Source of the DNA: Flectonema sp. DT1601
Taxonomy: Eukaryota; Euglenozoa; Diplonemea; Diplonemida; Diplonemidae
NCBI GenBank assembly: GCA_964019425.1
Contig: OZ025843.1
Coordinates: 620,001 to 684,000 of the forward strand
Length of the DNA: 64,000 nucleotides
Direction: 5' to 3'
The notes below the pieces were generated by a model, which worked only from the letters and a program-made list of their open reading frames with translations, was not told the origin of the DNA and ran no database searches. Position numbers and translations under genes: made by a program. Below are positions 1-9,013 of the stretch, one piece after another (position 1 is the first letter of the stretch; each line of letters begins with the position of its first letter).

Positions 1-1
1 T

Positions 2-1078
2 CGAGAAGCCGCCCTCGTAAAATCAGCATTACTAAACACTCAAGAAGTTATAAAAATTATTTCTGCTCAACAAACTCGACATGACATTTCTTTCGACACC
101 TTGGCAAAAATATCGACGTGGCTGGGCATTGAACCTAAAGACAGAACCGCTGCAGGATTGCGAGAAGCAACAAGCCCAGTTATCCTGAACGAGCACGACG
201 CATCGGAGTTGCAGGCTTTACAGAAAGTGACATTTAGTTCGATTCCCGATGATGCTATTTTTTCAGTTGTGCAAAACTCGGACAAGCATCGGGTTTTGGA
301 TGTCGTTCACAGATGGGAAAAACTTCCTCTGAATGAGCAAACATTTTCTTTTATGAGGAGGGAATTGGCACCGATTTCGTATTCTCGAGAGCAACACCAA
401 AGTCTTCTGTTTGAGAGGCAACGGTGTTTCGGAATACCTCAACGAATTCAGAGGGTGATAAACTTATACATAGCGAATACGCTGCATGCTCCAAAAATAC
501 AAACTGATTTCTGTGAAGTTATCGATGCGATACAATGCATGATTGACGACACTTCTAATGGAAAGAGTCAGGTCATCTCATTCGAGGGATTGTTGGCTAT
601 GGTTGAACGGAATACGACACGTCCGAGTTCATTGTCATCATCAAAGAAAGACGTCTCTTCATACGGAACTTCAAAAAATTGCAGAATTGAATTTCTAGCG
701 AAGAGAAACACTGTGGTGACGGAGATGGTGTTTTGTGTGAAAAAAATTCGTGGGGGGGGTCCTATCGCGTCGGTATCACCAGCGACAATTCAGCTACTCG
801 GTCCTAAGTCTGAAATTCTATTGGAATCAAAGCTATCAAACACGACGATAATAAATGTTAAAAACCACACTAATATAGTTGCTTATCGATTTGTGACGTC
901 GCAATGTCCTCCGTCAGGAGATCCGTCGAATTGGGAGGTCCTGACCGTCAACGCTGCTGGTGTTAGAAATGTGATTCACGTCATAGCCGGATCACCAGTC
1001 CCGATTACTAGAGAATGTCAGAGTAAATCTTTTTATCTTGGCGATGGAATTAATAAATCAAAGAATAGGAAAAAATAA
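2..1078 (+). CDS. Hypothetical protein, 5' partial, possible C-terminal discoidin-like (F5/8-type) domain
   Basis: The reading frame is open from base 2, so the true start lies left of the window; 358 residues are visible and the frame stops with TAA at 1076-1078. The first two thirds are not recognised. The last ~130 residues have a beta-rich look, with a stretch ending VAYRFVTSQCPPSGDPSNWE. This resembles the 'YRF-T-DP-x-W' signature near the end of discoidin/F5-8-like galactose-binding folds found in many protist proteins, which normally read TANDxPERDPxxW. The preceding segment (IEFLAKRN...ATIQLLG) fits the earlier strands of such a fold. That assignment is my inference from a short motif. 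The tail is basic (NKSKNRKK). No signal peptide can be judged because the N-terminus is missing. Confidence 0.6.
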   Translation, partial: REAALVKSALLNTQEVIKIISAQQTRHDISFDTLAKISTWLGIEPKDRTAAGLREATSPVILNEHDASELQALQKVTFSSIPDDAIFSVVQNSDKHRVLDVVHRWEKLPLNEQTFSFMRRELAPISYSREQHQSLLFERQRCFGIPQRIQRVINLYIANTLHAPKIQTDFCEVIDAIQCMIDDTSNGKSQVISFEGLLAMVERNTTRPSSLSSSKKDVSSYGTSKNCRIEFLAKRNTVVTEMVFCVKKIRGGGPIASVSPATIQLLGPKSEILLESKLSNTTIINVKNHTNIVAYRFVTSQCPPSGDPSNWEVLTVNAAGVRNVIHVIAGSPVPITRECQSKSFYLGDGINKSKNRKK

Positions 1079-1133
1079 TATTTCAGTTGTGACCCTTCTG
1101 TCGTGTTGTTTTATAAGAATTGTACTTTTAAGT

Positions 1134-1168
<35 letters not shown>

Positions 1169-1402
1169 TAGCATTTTTTTTTTTTTTTTTTTACAATAGA
1201 TTTATTCAATTTATTATTATTATTATTTTTTTTTAAAAAAAAAAAAAGTATTGTATCCCTTTTTTATAAAGTTATGGTTGATAGAAAAAAAAAAATTTCA
1301 AAAAAAAAAAAAAAAAGTAAAAATATAAATACAAATATTCTACAGACAGACACAACTCAAGATCGACGGCGGATCATTGGTGAAGAATACAACTCATTTA
1401 TA

Positions 1403-1483
1403 TCTATCTAGTTATTGTCCCAAGTAGACTTAACTAAAAGAGAATCGTGTGATAATATTTTAAACTTCAACAGGAATCCACAT
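1403..1483 (+). repeat. 81-bp dispersed repeat, copy 1
   Basis: Matches 1691-1771 with a single visible difference (agaatCgtg versus agaatTgtg). It starts TCTATCTAGTTATTGTCCCA and ends GGAATCCACAT. Function is unknown. Confidence 0.85.
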
Positions 1484-1500
1484 GTCGTCTTTATTAACTG

Positions 1501-1582
1501 GAATGAAGTCCCTTAGAACTTACTGATGAAGGCCTAAGAGGGACAAGTAGTATAAGATTAAGGCTCCTGAAAACTACGTATT
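1501..1582 (+). repeat. ~82-bp dispersed repeat, copy 1
   Basis: Begins GAATGAAGTCCCTTAGAACT and recurs at 18978-19059 in the same orientation with a few substitutions and small indels. Unknown family. Confidence 0.8.
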
Positions 1583-1690
1583 CCACAAGTGTATTATGGA
1601 ACAGCAGAACAATTGTGTTTTTTATAATGTTTCTTTTTTTTTTTATATATATTTTTATTTAGTGTACTTTTTTTTATAATAAACTCATAT

Positions 1691-1771
1691 TCTATCTAGT
1701 TATTGTCCCAAGTAGACTTAACTAAAAGAGAATTGTGTGATAATATTTTAAACTTCAACAGGAATCCACAT
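1691..1771 (+). repeat. 81-bp dispersed repeat, copy 2 (upstream of LSM12)
   Basis: Near-identical to 1403-1483. It contains CTTCAACAG, which looks like the A-rich 3' splice sites of this genome, so it could donate a 5' UTR splice acceptor to the LSM12 gene. That role is inference. Confidence 0.8.
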
Positions 1772-1789
1772 CCAACAACAACAATAAGG

Positions 1790-3378
1790 ATGTCGATTGA
1801 GATATCTGAATCGCTTGTGGGGAAGAAAGGTTTGTATTTATCAAAAAATAAAAGAAATAAATATTTTTTTTTTTTGTTGTGTGATTGTTTTCTATTGTAA
1901 AAGGAGTATTGCACGCCGCCTCCGACCTAACCCATTTGGAGTGATAACGGTGACTTGTCCTCTCCAAGATTCTCTTTCTTCATTTATTTGATTTTAGAGC
2001 TGCTGGTCGTCAGCTACCTCGTCGACCCCTTTTCATTTCCTCGCTTCGACGTGGCGACCTTTTTGGAATCTCACATTCAAGATCAAATCCCTTCTACACA
2101 TACTTAAGGAGTATTGCACGCCGCCTCCGACCTAACCCATTTGGAGTGATAACGGTGACTTGTCCTCTCCAAGATTTCAGTGCTTTCGATGTGTTCTGTT
2201 TGGTCAGCGAGCTCAGTTCCCCGCCTGTTCTTTGTTACTGAACTGAGTGGGAGTTATGTTACGCGAGATTTGTTATAATACGAGAATATTGACTTTCACG
2301 ATTCTCGTATTGTTTTGTTGTTGTTGTGTGATTGTTTTCTATTGTAAAAGGAGTATTGCACGCCGCCTCCGACCTAACCCATTTGGAGTGATAACGGTGA
2401 CTTGTCCTCTCCAAGATTATTTTTTTTTTTTTTGATGAAAAATCAGTCTTTTCCAGCTGACGAACAGTTTAAATAAAATAACAACAGTTGCCGTGAAGAC
2501 TACAGGAGGAGAATCCTTTGAAGGTATTATATACGGGTATGATCAATCTCAGAGCTGTATAGCGTTGTGTATGTAGTTGTTTTTTTAGTTTATTTTTATA
2601 TTTTTTTATTACAAAAAAAAAAAAAAAAACAACACAACCATCTCCAACAGTTGAAATGCCGTCTGGCTTAACGAGAAGTCGGGGAAGATACACATTCAAA
2701 ATGTTCAATATTGCTCATCTTCAGTCACTTACTCCGATTGATGGTGGCGCCGCGGATGCGTCTTTCATTGACCAGTTCAAGTCCGGTGACTTGCCAAAAA
2801 TAAATACTCAGAAGATTCAAGAACGTGCAACCACAGCTCGTGAAAAGCGTGCTGCTAATATGGGAACCGATGTATCAATTGAAGGACAGGATGTTTTTGA
2901 TTCTATTAGTCGGACGTATGTTTATGAACGAAGTTTTATTTTAATTACCTCTCTGTTCTCGACAAACGTTAACGTAAAAAAGGGAGGACGTTGTTTTTTT
3001 TTTTATGGTTTCTCTTATGGCTTTTTTTTTATAAAAAAAAAAACAAATAAAAACAGCCTGAAGTGTATCTGGGACGGGTCTACCATAGTGGTTCTTGACG
3101 TTGTTACTATTGCTCCACCTTATGGTACAGACAGTGTATGTTGAAATTTTATTACTGTGGATTGATATCTATTGGTGTGGGTTGATTGACAAAAAAAAAA
3201 AAAAAAAAAAACAGTTGAAGGAGAAAGAAGGGGGCGGAGCACGTGCGCAGCAGACTCTCGAACAGGTGAAGAAAATTGTATGTGAATTTATCTCTAGTTT
3301 GTGAGTTTCATTCAAAAAAAAAAACACAAAAAAACAAATAAAAAACAGCTGAAAGACAGACTCCAGCGCATTCGATAG
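1790..3378 (+). CDS. LSM12: LSM12 homologue (LSM domain plus AD domain), six exons
   Basis: Exons proposed: 1790-1829, 2488-2568, 2651-2915, 3057-3135, 3215-3277, 3349-3378, giving 185 residues and ending TAG. All splice phases agree. Introns start GTTTGT (first) or GTATGT and end in CAG. Residues ~8-60 form an Sm-like fold (LVGKKVAVKTTGGESFEGII, then a GYDQSQ..IAL strand). Residues ~95-180 match the LSM12 AD (anticodon-binding-like) domain: SIEGQDVFDSISRT, then IVVLDVVTIAPPYG. Human LSM12 has the same order and a similar length (about 195 residues). Known LSM12 proteins bind RNA-binding partners such as ataxin-2 and NAADP; no such role can be read from sequence alone. The first intron (658 bp) is unusually long because it holds copies of the 276-bp repeat element. 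The exon-1 assignment rests on phase and on completing the LSM strand. Confidence 0.85.
1901..2176 (+). repeat. 276-bp element with 71-bp terminal direct repeats, copy A (in LSM12 intron 1)
   Basis: Terminal direct repeats lie at 1901-1971 and 2106-2176, both starting AAGGAGTATTGCACGCCGCC and ending CTCTCCAAGATT. They flank a 134-bp unique centre. Copy C at 17807-18082 is the same length, and I saw only one difference in the centre. Each repeat can form a TTGGAG/CTCCAA stem. There is no ORF. The layout resembles a very small terminal-direct-repeat element, but I cannot assign a family. Confidence 0.85.
2348..2418 (+). repeat. Solo 71-bp unit of the 276-bp element (LSM12 intron 1)
   Basis: A single copy of the 71-bp terminal unit without a centre. 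The ~27 bp before it (TTGTTGTGTGATTGTTTTCT and following) also precede copy A, so this solo unit may have arisen by local duplication with loss of the centre, or by recombination between direct repeats. Confidence 0.85.
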
Positions 3379-3720
3379 AATAGCAGCATCGCTGCTATTC
3401 TAACGTTGTTCCCTTACCAGTTTGGCGAGAGGTGTCTTGGTAGTACCTTTTATGGTACTTACTTTGATACTTATCCACACTTTATGCAGGGTCGTTTTTC
3501 AGATTCTGTACGCTATGCCCTTTGCCAGGCTCACAAACTTCACTACTTCGTTAATAAATAGTCAGTGTCTCTTCCCTTCTCCCTTTCCCCCGCCCGCCCT
3601 ATTACCTTAATTAGGCTCGTGACGAAGGGCTAGTTACTTAGTTTTTGGAGAAAGTAAAAAAAAAAAAAAAAAAAAAATTATTTTTTTTTTTTCGATATGT
3701 TTTTTTTTTTTTTCCTTTTT
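3379..3720. other. Intergenic, LSM12 downstream region
   Basis: No gene seen. It holds a short palindrome just after the stop (AATAGCAGCATCGCTGCTATT, about 3379-3399) that could be a 3' UTR hairpin, and A/T homopolymers at its right end. Confidence 0.5.
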
Positions 3721-3960
3721 ACATACTTGTACCCCTTTAAAGGGGAATTAAAAATTAAAGCGGAAATAAAGGGCTTTTAATATTAAAGGGCTTTTAATTA
3801 ATTCCCCTTTATTTTCCAATTTAATGAAATAAAGGGGAATTAAAGGGGATTTAATGAATTAAAGGGCCCTTTATTTTAAAATTAAAGGGGATTTAATTCC
3901 CCTTTAATTTGGAAAAATAAAAATAAAGGGCTTTTAATGGTTTTTAATTAAAAAAAAAAT

Positions 3961-4036
3961 CCTCCACCAGGACTCGAACCTGCAGCCTAGCGAATGCAAA
4001 TCCACAATCATACCAGTGGACAACCAGCGTCACTTA
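3961..4036 (-). pseudogene. tRNA-like sequence (degenerate tRNA or tRNA-derived head)
   Basis: On the minus strand there is an exact Pol III B box (GGTTCGAGTCC) and an A-box-like segment (TGGTTGTCCACTGGTATG). The loop TTTGCAT would give anticodon TGC. The acceptor ends do not pair and the anticodon stem is poor, so a functional tRNA is unlikely. It lies inside the 3.1-kb inverted-repeat element, near its left end. Confidence 0.5.
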
Positions 4037-4615
4037 AAAAAGTTTTTTTTTAATTTTCTTTCCTATATTCTTATTGCGGGAATTATCCTTGCAAGGAATT
4101 TCTCCTCAAAAATCGTTATTTCACAAGATTCTTCTCCCACAAAAATAATTCCTGATCAAGGAAAATTTTTTACTGGGGGTTTCCTTTGGTGATCTGGTAA
4201 GGAATTATTATTGTGAGGAATTTTTTTTTTGGAAATTTTTTTTTCAGCAAAAATTCTTGAGTTCCTCACAAGAATTTCGGCACGAGGTATTAAGTTGCTC
4301 GACCTTCGCTGTTTTTTTCGATACGTGATTAGTCCGTTAGAGGACTGTCGGTGTGAAAGGAAAGAAAGTCGGAACGGTGGCCAAAGATTAGTGAGTTGAC
4401 TGAGTTGGTCAGTTACCAGCATGGTAGCTAGCGGTTTCCTTATGATGTTAAATATCGTTATGATGATATAGTTGTATTTTACAAATCAAACTCAAACGCC
4501 CCCCTTCCTGGTGTTCGTCTTGGTGATTAATTCACAGTTGAATAACTCGATTCCGTACTGCACTGAATGACAACACGGAAAAAAGAGATGTGTATGCAGC
4601 TGAGAGGAATCGTAA

Positions 4616-4735
4616 CTTCAAGTGCTTTTGCATTCTGAAGATTGCAATGGATGATAATTAAATCTGTCAGTGAGTATCAATTGGTGGGTAGACCACCGAA
4701 GTTACTGTGAACAAACCAGCGTGTCCAAAGCAGGC
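4616..4735 (+). repeat. Dispersed repeat, inverted copy at 20697-20935
   Basis: TTTTGCATTCTGAAGATTGC, the TGTCAGTGAGTA block and the ACCACCGAAGTTACTGTGAA block all recur on the opposite strand near 20.7-20.9 kb. In that copy the two halves are separated by another duplicated ~90-bp block. It lies inside the 3.1-kb element, so the 20.7-kb copy may be a remnant of a related element. Confidence 0.65.
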
Positions 4736-5581
4736 GTTCGTCTTGTATTTTACGTATAAAATCCAACAGTTAACCCCCTTCAAGTTTTCAAGACAATATA
4801 ATTATTAATTAAATACTCATGGGTTTTATAAAAAACTGTTGCGGTTACATAAGCAAGTGGTGCTCAACTATGTTCACGTGGTATTTATTTATCTGCAGTC
4901 ATTTACTACGCTGCCGCTGACAGTCAAGATTGTCAGAGAAATACCTGGTCAATTTGACTTGACATCATTTTTTCTCGCAATTTTAAAATAAAAACTTTCT
5001 CCTCTCTTTAGGCTATTACTACAAACTTTATTTTCAATCTCTCAAGACAAAAGCTTATGTGGGAACAATTAGACAGGAGCATGATATCCAAAAGTTACAT
5101 GTCTGAAATCATGGAGAATACATTCTTTCGGAGTTGCTTTAACCAGTAGAATCAGATGCGTGGTCCGTTCCGGTAGGACTCCCTTCTTACGAATGTGTGG
5201 TGCCTCGTGTTAGCGCTTTGGATAGTAATAACCATTGGCGGCGACTATGCACGGGGTGGCCAGTGGGTTTAATGAGGTTGTTGTGTAATCCCCTTCCATG
5301 GCTCTGTTTCGGCATGCTGGAAAGCGAAGCTCTGAAGTTTACTTCAGGTTAGTCTTGTAAGCCTATCCTTCCGGTTCAGTTCTCGGCTTGGTTGATTCCC
5401 TCGATCGTCCCATCCAGGAGTTTGTGTGCATGGTGAGGCCCTCTGGAAACCCAGCCCAGCACAAGACACCAGGCTCACGGCGAAGATTGGACCCGAAAGT
5501 AACCTTGCGTTCTGTTCTGTTGGCAAGCTCTCTGGCTGAGTGCGTTCGAAGTGAGTGGAATTGCTAGTTTGTTGGGTTATG

Positions 5582-6112
5582 TTCGTAGCAGCTTCACGGT
5601 GACGGCGGCCTTATTGAGAATTATCCCTGGTTGTTACATGTTACGTAATGATTGGGTTCTCAAGACTGGTTGCTTGCTAATGTGAATGCTGACGTTCGAA
5701 CTGTTATTCGTAGCAGCTTCACGGTGACGGCGGCCTTATTGAGAATTATCCCTGGTTGTTACATGTTACGTAATGATTGGGTTCTCAAGACTGGTTGCTT
5801 GCTAATGTGAATGCTGACGTTCGAACTGTTATTCGTAGCAGCTTCACGGTGACGGCGGCCTTATTGAGAATTATCCCTGGTTGTTACATGTTACGTAATG
5901 ATTGGGTTCTCAAGACTGGTTGCTTGCTAATGTGAATGCTGACGTTCGAACTGTTATTCGTAGCAGCTTCACGGTGACGGCGGCCTTATTGAGAATTATC
6001 CCTGGTTGTTACATGTTGAAAGTTGCAGGTTAACTGTGGCTGATGCACGTAATGGTTGGGTTCTCAAGACTGGTTGCTTGCTAATGTGAATGCTGACGTT
6101 CGAACTGCCCCG
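5582..6112 (+). repeat. Tandem array, 125-bp unit, four copies
   Basis: Units begin TTCGTAGCAGCTTCACGGTG at 5582, 5707, 5832 and 5957, an exact 125-bp period. The first three look identical. The fourth carries a ~28-bp insertion before ACGTAATG. Diverged partial units follow at about 6197-6265 and 6440-6545. The array is central in the 3.1-kb element. Confidence 0.9.
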
Positions 6113-6811
6113 ACTTTCGAGTAGTTTCCTTTTCAGGCGTGTAACAATCCCGACTGACGAAAAAAGTTGGAGGAATTGCTAGTTTGTTGGGTTATATTCG
6201 TAGCAGCTTCACGGTGACGGCGGCCTTACTGAGAATTATCCCTGGTTGTTACGTGTTGAAAGTCACAGGTTATAGCGTCAAAATAACACTCGCGTGGGTG
6301 GTTGCTCTCTTCGGAAAGCATAACTTCAGACCCGTCAATTCGCGGCGCTTATATCTGCACACATTAATTAGTTGAACGAGTTCAAGTCACTTCCCTGCAT
6401 AGCAGATCCGTGTCCTCTGTACTAACGCTATACTAAGTGTGACTGTGACTGATACACGTAATGGTTGGGTTCTTTAAGTACTCAGGACTGGTTGCTTGCT
6501 GATGTGAATGCTGACGTTCGAACTGCCCCGACTTTCGAGTAATTTTCCTTTCCGGCTTAGGATGACGCAGCGTGGTGGGTGCCTTGGGATTTATTAAATA
6601 AAGCGGAAATAAAGGGGCTTTCCCACCCCCCTTTATTCCGCTTATTTCCCCTTTATTTCCCCTTTATTTTGGAAAAAAAGGAAAAAAAGCCCTTTATTTG
6701 GATTAAAAGCCCTTTATTTCCCCTTTATTTTGGAATTACGGAAATTAAAGGGCATTAAAAGCCCTTTAATTTCCCCTTTATTTTGCCCCCTTTAAAGGGG
6801 TACAAGTATGT

Positions 6812-6971
6812 TTTTATGTTGTTTTTTATTAAAAAATTAAGAAAATTAAATACAACATTCTTTCAGCCACCAGAGTACTCTCTCAGTACTCAGTCACTTT
6901 CGTGAAGGTTTTTCTTTCACATGCTTCTCCCTCGCTCTCCTTGGTGACAATGATCTGCATTCGGAAGAAGG

Positions 6972-7002
<31 letters not shown>

Positions 7003-7427
7003 AACTATAAAAAAGGAAATTAAATAATAAAATACCAATTAAACTTCGTCTTCCGTAGTGCAACAGCCGTTGTTGGGAAACTTTTGAGAATAATTTAAAA
7101 AAAAAAAAAAAAAAAGAATTTGACCCACCGAGTTTTCATCATGGATGAAAACCAACAGACCCTCTTGGGGGTTGCACTACCTCAAGGGTGTGCGTTGTAG
7201 CAGCCTCTTATTATGGGCGCTTTGTTCTTGTTCACCGTTACCACATTCACAAACATCCCAAAGGTAAGGGTAGAAGAGAAGTTTAATGCCGCCATTCAAC
7301 GAGTGTTAACCCTCAACCCCCAACTCCTCAGTGTGACTTATTAAGGTCGATTGTGAACGTATGTTCAAATGGCATTGATGGAAAATGTTTTACCCCCCTT
7401 GTTAGGTGTTGAGCTGCTGTCGAATGT
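6812..7427. other. Intergenic, A-rich
   Basis: No gene recognised. It has poly-A runs near 6969-7001 and 7098-7116 and moderately complex sequence at 7117-7427 that could be 5' UTR of the next gene. Confidence 0.5.
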
Positions 7428-7643
7428 ATGGCTGCTACTGACGCTGTTACTGTCGCCAGATCTCTTGCGTCTGAAGACTTTCCCTTGGGAGGTGACGGAT
7501 CTGATGTGACGGTTGAGAACATTCAAAGTCTGGTAACTAAAATCCACAACATCGACAGAACGATTGCTGAAAATAAATTAAAACATCGAAACGACATTCA
7601 GGAAAGGAATTCTGAATTGCTGCAGCAATACCAAATTCGTTGA
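7428..7643 (+). CDS. Small coiled-coil hypothetical protein (71 aa)
   Basis: ATG at 7428, stop TGA. Residues ~30-68 (ENIQSLVTKIHNIDRTIAEN and on) look like an amphipathic coiled coil; the N-terminus is acidic and Gly-rich. I do not recognise it. It could be a complete small protein, or the first exon of the coiled-coil gene starting at 7759, but I found no splice donor in this genome's usual GTATGT form to join them. Confidence 0.45.
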   Translation: MAATDAVTVARSLASEDFPLGGDGSDVTVENIQSLVTKIHNIDRTIAENKLKHRNDIQERNSELLQQYQIR

Positions 7644-7758
7644 CTTAGTTTTATCCTAAAAACCCTTTCTGGGGTCTTTATATATATTTCATTTTAAACC
7701 CATTCCCGTATTCTATTATGCAACAAACACACAGCGGGGGGGGGTGTCCACATATCTG

Positions 7759-8853
7759 ATGTCTGACTCTCTGGAAACCATGCTGGCTGAGGCAAGAGGT
7801 AGAGTTGGAGAATTTGAAAAAATATGTTTTAGGTCAGTTGGTAGGCTTGGAAAAACTGAAAAAAAATCTGAAACAATTTGGGAAGAAAGCCGTATAGCTT
7901 CGGTAGTCGATCGTTGTTTGGAAAAATATAATAAAAAGATGACTTTTACTGACAGCAAATTGAATTTAATTATTGAAAAATTAGCAATTTTTGAAGACAG
8001 AATGGACACGTTAGAAAAACGAATCTCTCACTCATCACCTCATTCTCCTTTTTCACATGAAGGAGGCCACACTCCGCTATTGAAATCGTTAGGTGGTGGC
8101 AGCCTCTATGAGATGCCTTCTATGAGAATTCACAACGCTTCTCCTACAATTTCAGATCCACCTGCGATACTACACACGTCAGTTGGTGGTCATGTATTTG
8201 ACGGAAAACATCGATCACCTTATCCGAGTGTGCCTGCTTCAGAGATGACTGATGACCATTCAAATCTACCTTCAGCAGTTCCAAGTGCTGCTGCATCACC
8301 ATTGACATTAAGCTTACCATTACATGTGTTGAGAAGTTTCACAAATCAACAACCAGCAGAAGACAGCGATAGAACTGCCCCAGTTGATACTTTAGAATCA
8401 GGGAATGCTTTACACAGTACACACAGACATGTTAGCAGTACTGTTTGTAGTGTAGCATCTTATGGTTTGGGAGGGTTGGGTAATTCTGTTCAGAGAATGC
8501 CGTCGGATGAAGTGATGAGTAAAAGTTCAATTCGAAAAAAAGGAGCCCCTCCAAACACCGAACGACGAGCAAGCATCGATGTGCCTCAAAGCGAACCGAC
8601 TGCTTCACTGTACGATTCAACAGAGACAGATACTTCTGACACCCCATCACTTGAAAACAGAGGTCGTATTGATAGTCACTTTGGTGCTCTTGAAAGAACT
8701 CGAATCGTCAGGTTCGGTTCCCCTTCGGAGTTCCATCTTCCTCTGAATTCTCCCAGTTTACAGAATTTTCACTTAGCATCTCCAGCACACAGCTCTTCAT
8801 CAGAAAGGTCGAGAGATACTTCTGTGTTTGAAGATGATCCAACTGCTATATAA
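7759..8853 (+). CDS. Coiled-coil, Ser/Pro-rich hypothetical protein (364 aa)
   Basis: ATG at 7759 (MSDSLETMLAEARGRVGEFE), single open frame, TAA stop. Residues ~1-95 are helical with heptad character (a second helix ends EDRMDTLEKRIS). The rest, ~100-364, is low-complexity Ser/Pro/His-rich and probably disordered, with possible phosphorylation sites (LNSPS, FGSPS). No enzymatic motif is visible. The position between LSM12 and TTLL gives no functional clue. It might be a cytoskeletal or centrosomal adaptor, but that is guesswork. A short G run just upstream (about 7736-7744) follows ACACAG, a possible 5' UTR splice acceptor. Confidence 0.6.
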   Translation: MSDSLETMLAEARGRVGEFEKICFRSVGRLGKTEKKSETIWEESRIASVVDRCLEKYNKKMTFTDSKLNLIIEKLAIFEDRMDTLEKRISHSSPHSPFSHEGGHTPLLKSLGGGSLYEMPSMRIHNASPTISDPPAILHTSVGGHVFDGKHRSPYPSVPASEMTDDHSNLPSAVPSAAASPLTLSLPLHVLRSFTNQQPAEDSDRTAPVDTLESGNALHSTHRHVSSTVCSVASYGLGGLGNSVQRMPSDEVMSKSSIRKKGAPPNTERRASIDVPQSEPTASLYDSTETDTSDTPSLENRGRIDSHFGALERTRIVRFGSPSEFHLPLNSPSLQNFHLASPAHSSSSERSRDTSVFEDDPTAI

Positions 8854-9013
8854 AAATAATTAGTTTTTTTTTTTGTTTTGTTTAATTCTTGCCCTATTTA
8901 GATATATTTTACATACTGCTATGCGTTTCCGTAGAGAGTATTACCCTGTTGTTGTTGCTTCTTTTTTTTTTTTATATGTTTTTTTTTTTTTTTTTTATTC
9001 AAAACAGAATCGA

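Larger units (their letters stand above)
1079..1789. other. Intergenic, T-rich, with dispersed repeat copies
   Basis: No credible gene. It contains long T runs (about 1135-1190), A runs, and three short repeat copies listed separately. The last repeat copy ends 19 bp before the LSM12 start codon, so the LSM12 5' UTR probably lies in repeat-derived sequence. Confidence 0.6.
3721..6811. mobile_element. 3.1-kb element with terminal inverted repeats, no ORF (non-autonomous DNA element)
   Basis: Both ends read ACATACTTGTACCCCTTTAA inward (3721 rightward; 6811 leftward on the complement), continuing into AAGGGG. The outer ~220 bp on each side are crowded with AT-rich palindromic variants of ATTAAAGGGG and AAAGCCCTTTA (3737-3945 and 6590-6800). 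The interior holds a tRNA-like sequence, a 125-bp tandem array and no protein-coding frame of note. The flanks are T-rich, so a target-site duplication cannot be defined. Most likely a non-autonomous DNA transposon mobilised in trans; the superfamily is unknown. Confidence 0.65.

Noticed and set aside
1901-2176. Introner-type element creating the LSM12 and CAMTA-like introns
   Set aside because: In both genes the intron extends well beyond the element with unique sequence and its own splice sites, so the element lies inside an intron and does not define it.
5344-5526. Short open frames within the 3.1-kb element
   Set aside because: No motif, no splice-consistent neighbours and no similarity to a transposase that I can recognise.
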